A stretch of 64,000 nt of DNA, taken from assembly GCF_028736155.1 (NCBI RefSeq), contig NZ_CP117879.1, forward strand, positions 5,497,006 to 5,561,005, in the 5' to 3' direction. The first letter of the stretch is position 1. Each line of letters starts with the position of its first letter. The notes below the pieces were generated by a model, which saw nothing but the letters and a program-made list of their open reading frames with translations, ran no database searches and was not told the DNA's origin. The position numbers and the translations under genes are program-made. This stretch comes from Flavobacterium sp. KACC 22763. GTDB lineage: Bacteria; Bacteroidota; Bacteroidia; Flavobacteriales; Flavobacteriaceae. Of this stretch, positions 62,661-64,000 are shown one piece after another.

Positions 62661-64000
62661 ATGCAGTCACGTAGAAAATTTATAAAAAACGCAGGCATTT
62701 TTTCAGCAGGATTATTGGCACTTCAAACAGAAGCTTTTGGGTTTAATTCAGATACTTTTCCCTTTCCGTTAAAAGATTTTGTTTCTAAAAGACCTCCTGT
62801 TGCCGAAAGAAAATTTACAAGCAAAGCAATTGAAGCTGCTATCGTACGCATTAAAAAACAAATTGCCAATCCAGAATTGGCATGGATATTCGAAAACTGT
62901 TTTCCAAATACATTAGATACAACAGTCGATTTTGAAATTATTGACGGAAAACCTGATACGTATGTCATTACAGGAGACATTGATGCCATGTGGCTTCGTG
63001 ACAGTACAGCTCAGATCTGGCCTTATATTCCGTTTGTAAAAGAAGACCCGAAATTGGCAGAATTGGTAAAAGGTGTTATTAATCGTCAAGCGAAATGTAT
63101 ACTGCTAGATCCGTATGCGAATGCGTTTTATAAAGATTTTACAAAGGAAAGCGAATGGAAGCGCGACCTTACCAAAATGCAACCCGGAATTCATGAAAGA
63201 AAATGGGAAATTGACAGTTTGTGTTATCCTGTTCGATTAGCACACGGTTATTGGAAAGAAACGGGAGATATCAGTTTATTTGATGCCAAATGGAAAGAAG
63301 CCATGCTTTTAATCCTCCAGACTTTTAAAGAACAACAGCGAATGGATGGCAAAGGCGGTCCATATAGTTTTCAGCGTCAGACGGCGTGGGCAACAGATGG
63401 CGTTCCGTTAGGCGGTTATGGGTATCCAGTAAAACCGTGCGGATTAATCGTTTCGACCTTCAGACCAAGCGACGATTCTACTTTATTCGGTTATCTAATT
63501 CCGAGTAATATGTTTGCGATTGAAATATTAGGCTATCTGATCGAGATTTTTTCTCTTCCAGCTTTAAAAGACAATGATTTAGTTGCTAAAGCGACAAAAT
63601 TAAGAGAAGAGGTTCAAAAGGGGCTTAATGAACACGGAATTATCAATCACCCGAAATTCGGAAAAATTATTGCTTTTGAAGTAAACGGATACGGCAGTTT
63701 CCATATGATGGATGATGCCAATGTACCGTCTCTATTGTCATTGCCTTATTTAGGCGTGATTGCTCCAAATGATCCATTATATCTAAATACAAGAAAAGTA
63801 GTGTTGTCAGAGAATAATCCGTTTTTCTACAAAGGAAAAGCAGGAGAAGGAATTGGAGGTCCGCATACAGGAGTTGATACCATTTGGCCAATGAGTATTG
63901 TTTTGAGAGCCATTACAAGTGTCGACGAAAAAGAAATAAAGGCTTGCATCAGCAATTTAATCAAAACAAATGCTGATACAGGATTTATGCACGAATCGTT
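62661..64000 (+). CDS. GH125 exo-alpha-1,6-mannosidase (5' part)
   Basis: The ATG at 62661 lies 6 bp after the GH92 stop and the frame is open to the window end, giving about 446 residues of a protein usually near 480. The N-terminus [20 protein letters not shown] has a twin-arginine (Tat) signal. GH125 signatures are [20 protein letters not shown] (with the likely catalytic acid Asp), [36 protein letters not shown] and [20 protein letters not shown]. Members are metal-independent and remove alpha-1,6-linked mannose, completing the set with GH92 and GH2 for high-mannose glycan or mannan breakdown. Confidence 0.95.
   Translation, partial: MQSRRKFIKNAGIFSAGLLALQTEAFGFNSDTFPFPLKDFVSKRPPVAERKFTSKAIEAAIVRIKKQIANPELAWIFENCFPNTLDTTVDFEIIDGKPDTYVITGDIDAMWLRDSTAQIWPYIPFVKEDPKLAELVKGVINRQAKCILLDPYANAFYKDFTKESEWKRDLTKMQPGIHERKWEIDSLCYPVRLAHGYWKETGDISLFDAKWKEAMLLILQTFKEQQRMDGKGGPYSFQRQTAWATDGVPLGGYGYPVKPCGLIVSTFRPSDDSTLFGYLIPSNMFAIEILGYLIEIFSLPALKDNDLVAKATKLREEVQKGLNEHGIINHPKFGKIIAFEVNGYGSFHMMDDANVPSLLSLPYLGVIAPNDPLYLNTRKVVLSENNPFFYKGKAGEGIGGPHTGVDTIWPMSIVLRAITSVDEKEIKACISNLIKTNADTGFMHES

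Overview
The window reads as chromosomal DNA of a Flavobacterium-like member of the Bacteroidota. The evidence is AT-rich sequence, SusC/SusD pairs, lipoproteins with Bacteroidota-style lipoboxes, a TAnnTTTG promoter element, a mannan-degradation locus and dispersed palindromic repeats. No rRNA, tRNA or CRISPR array was seen.

Layout. (1) 1-5.7 kb, + strand: the 3' part of a SusC receptor gene, its SusD, and a secreted phosphodiesterase/alkaline phosphatase fusion. (2) 5.8-7.4 kb: a SAM methyltransferase on the - strand. (3) 7.5-48.1 kb: a ~41 kb accessory locus, almost all on the - strand, controlled by a divergent phage-type S24 repressor at 48.4-49.1 kb. (4) 49.4-64 kb, + strand: a LacI-regulated polysaccharide utilization locus with SusC, SusD, GH2 beta-mannosidase, two GH92 alpha-mannosidases and GH125, aimed at alpha/beta-mannosides such as mannan or high-mannose N-glycan. 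GH125 runs off the window end.

The accessory locus is the interesting part. In transcription order it has small phage-type early genes (including a DUF3164 protein as in Mu-like phages), a compact lysis cassette (membrane coiled-coil/holin-like protein, CHAP endolysin, single-protein spanin), a 731-aa unknown protein, and a 1128-aa polymorphic-toxin-like protein with an adjacent candidate immunity gene. A later insertion follows (LRR lipoprotein and REP-associated transposase), then an independent tail-fibre cassette. Last comes a ~26 kb run headed by two giant proteins (2472 aa; 1949 aa with a VWA domain), followed by a gp53-like fibre, a tail-assembly-chaperone-like protein, DUF5977 proteins and a tandem array of fibre/adhesin genes. 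Four later fibre genes and the independent cassette share one N-terminal module. No capsid, portal, terminase, tube, sheath, baseplate, tape-measure, integrase or transposase gene of a phage is present. None of the large proteins shows a signal peptide.

Three near-identical palindromes (TTTACA-N4-TGTAAA) lie 170-270 bp upstream of the three late transcription units: lysis/toxin, fibre cassette and giant/fibre run. They look like sites for one shared regulator. Two tandem ATGTA/ACGTA-type operators sit in front of the repressor gene, and a related palindrome precedes the lysis cassette. My working hypothesis is a domesticated phage regulatory, lysis and fibre module, SOS-inducible, that releases very large proteins by lysis of the producing cell. 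This would resemble type 10 secretion or a non-capsid fibre particle. The alternative is a decayed Mu-like prophage with acquired cargo.
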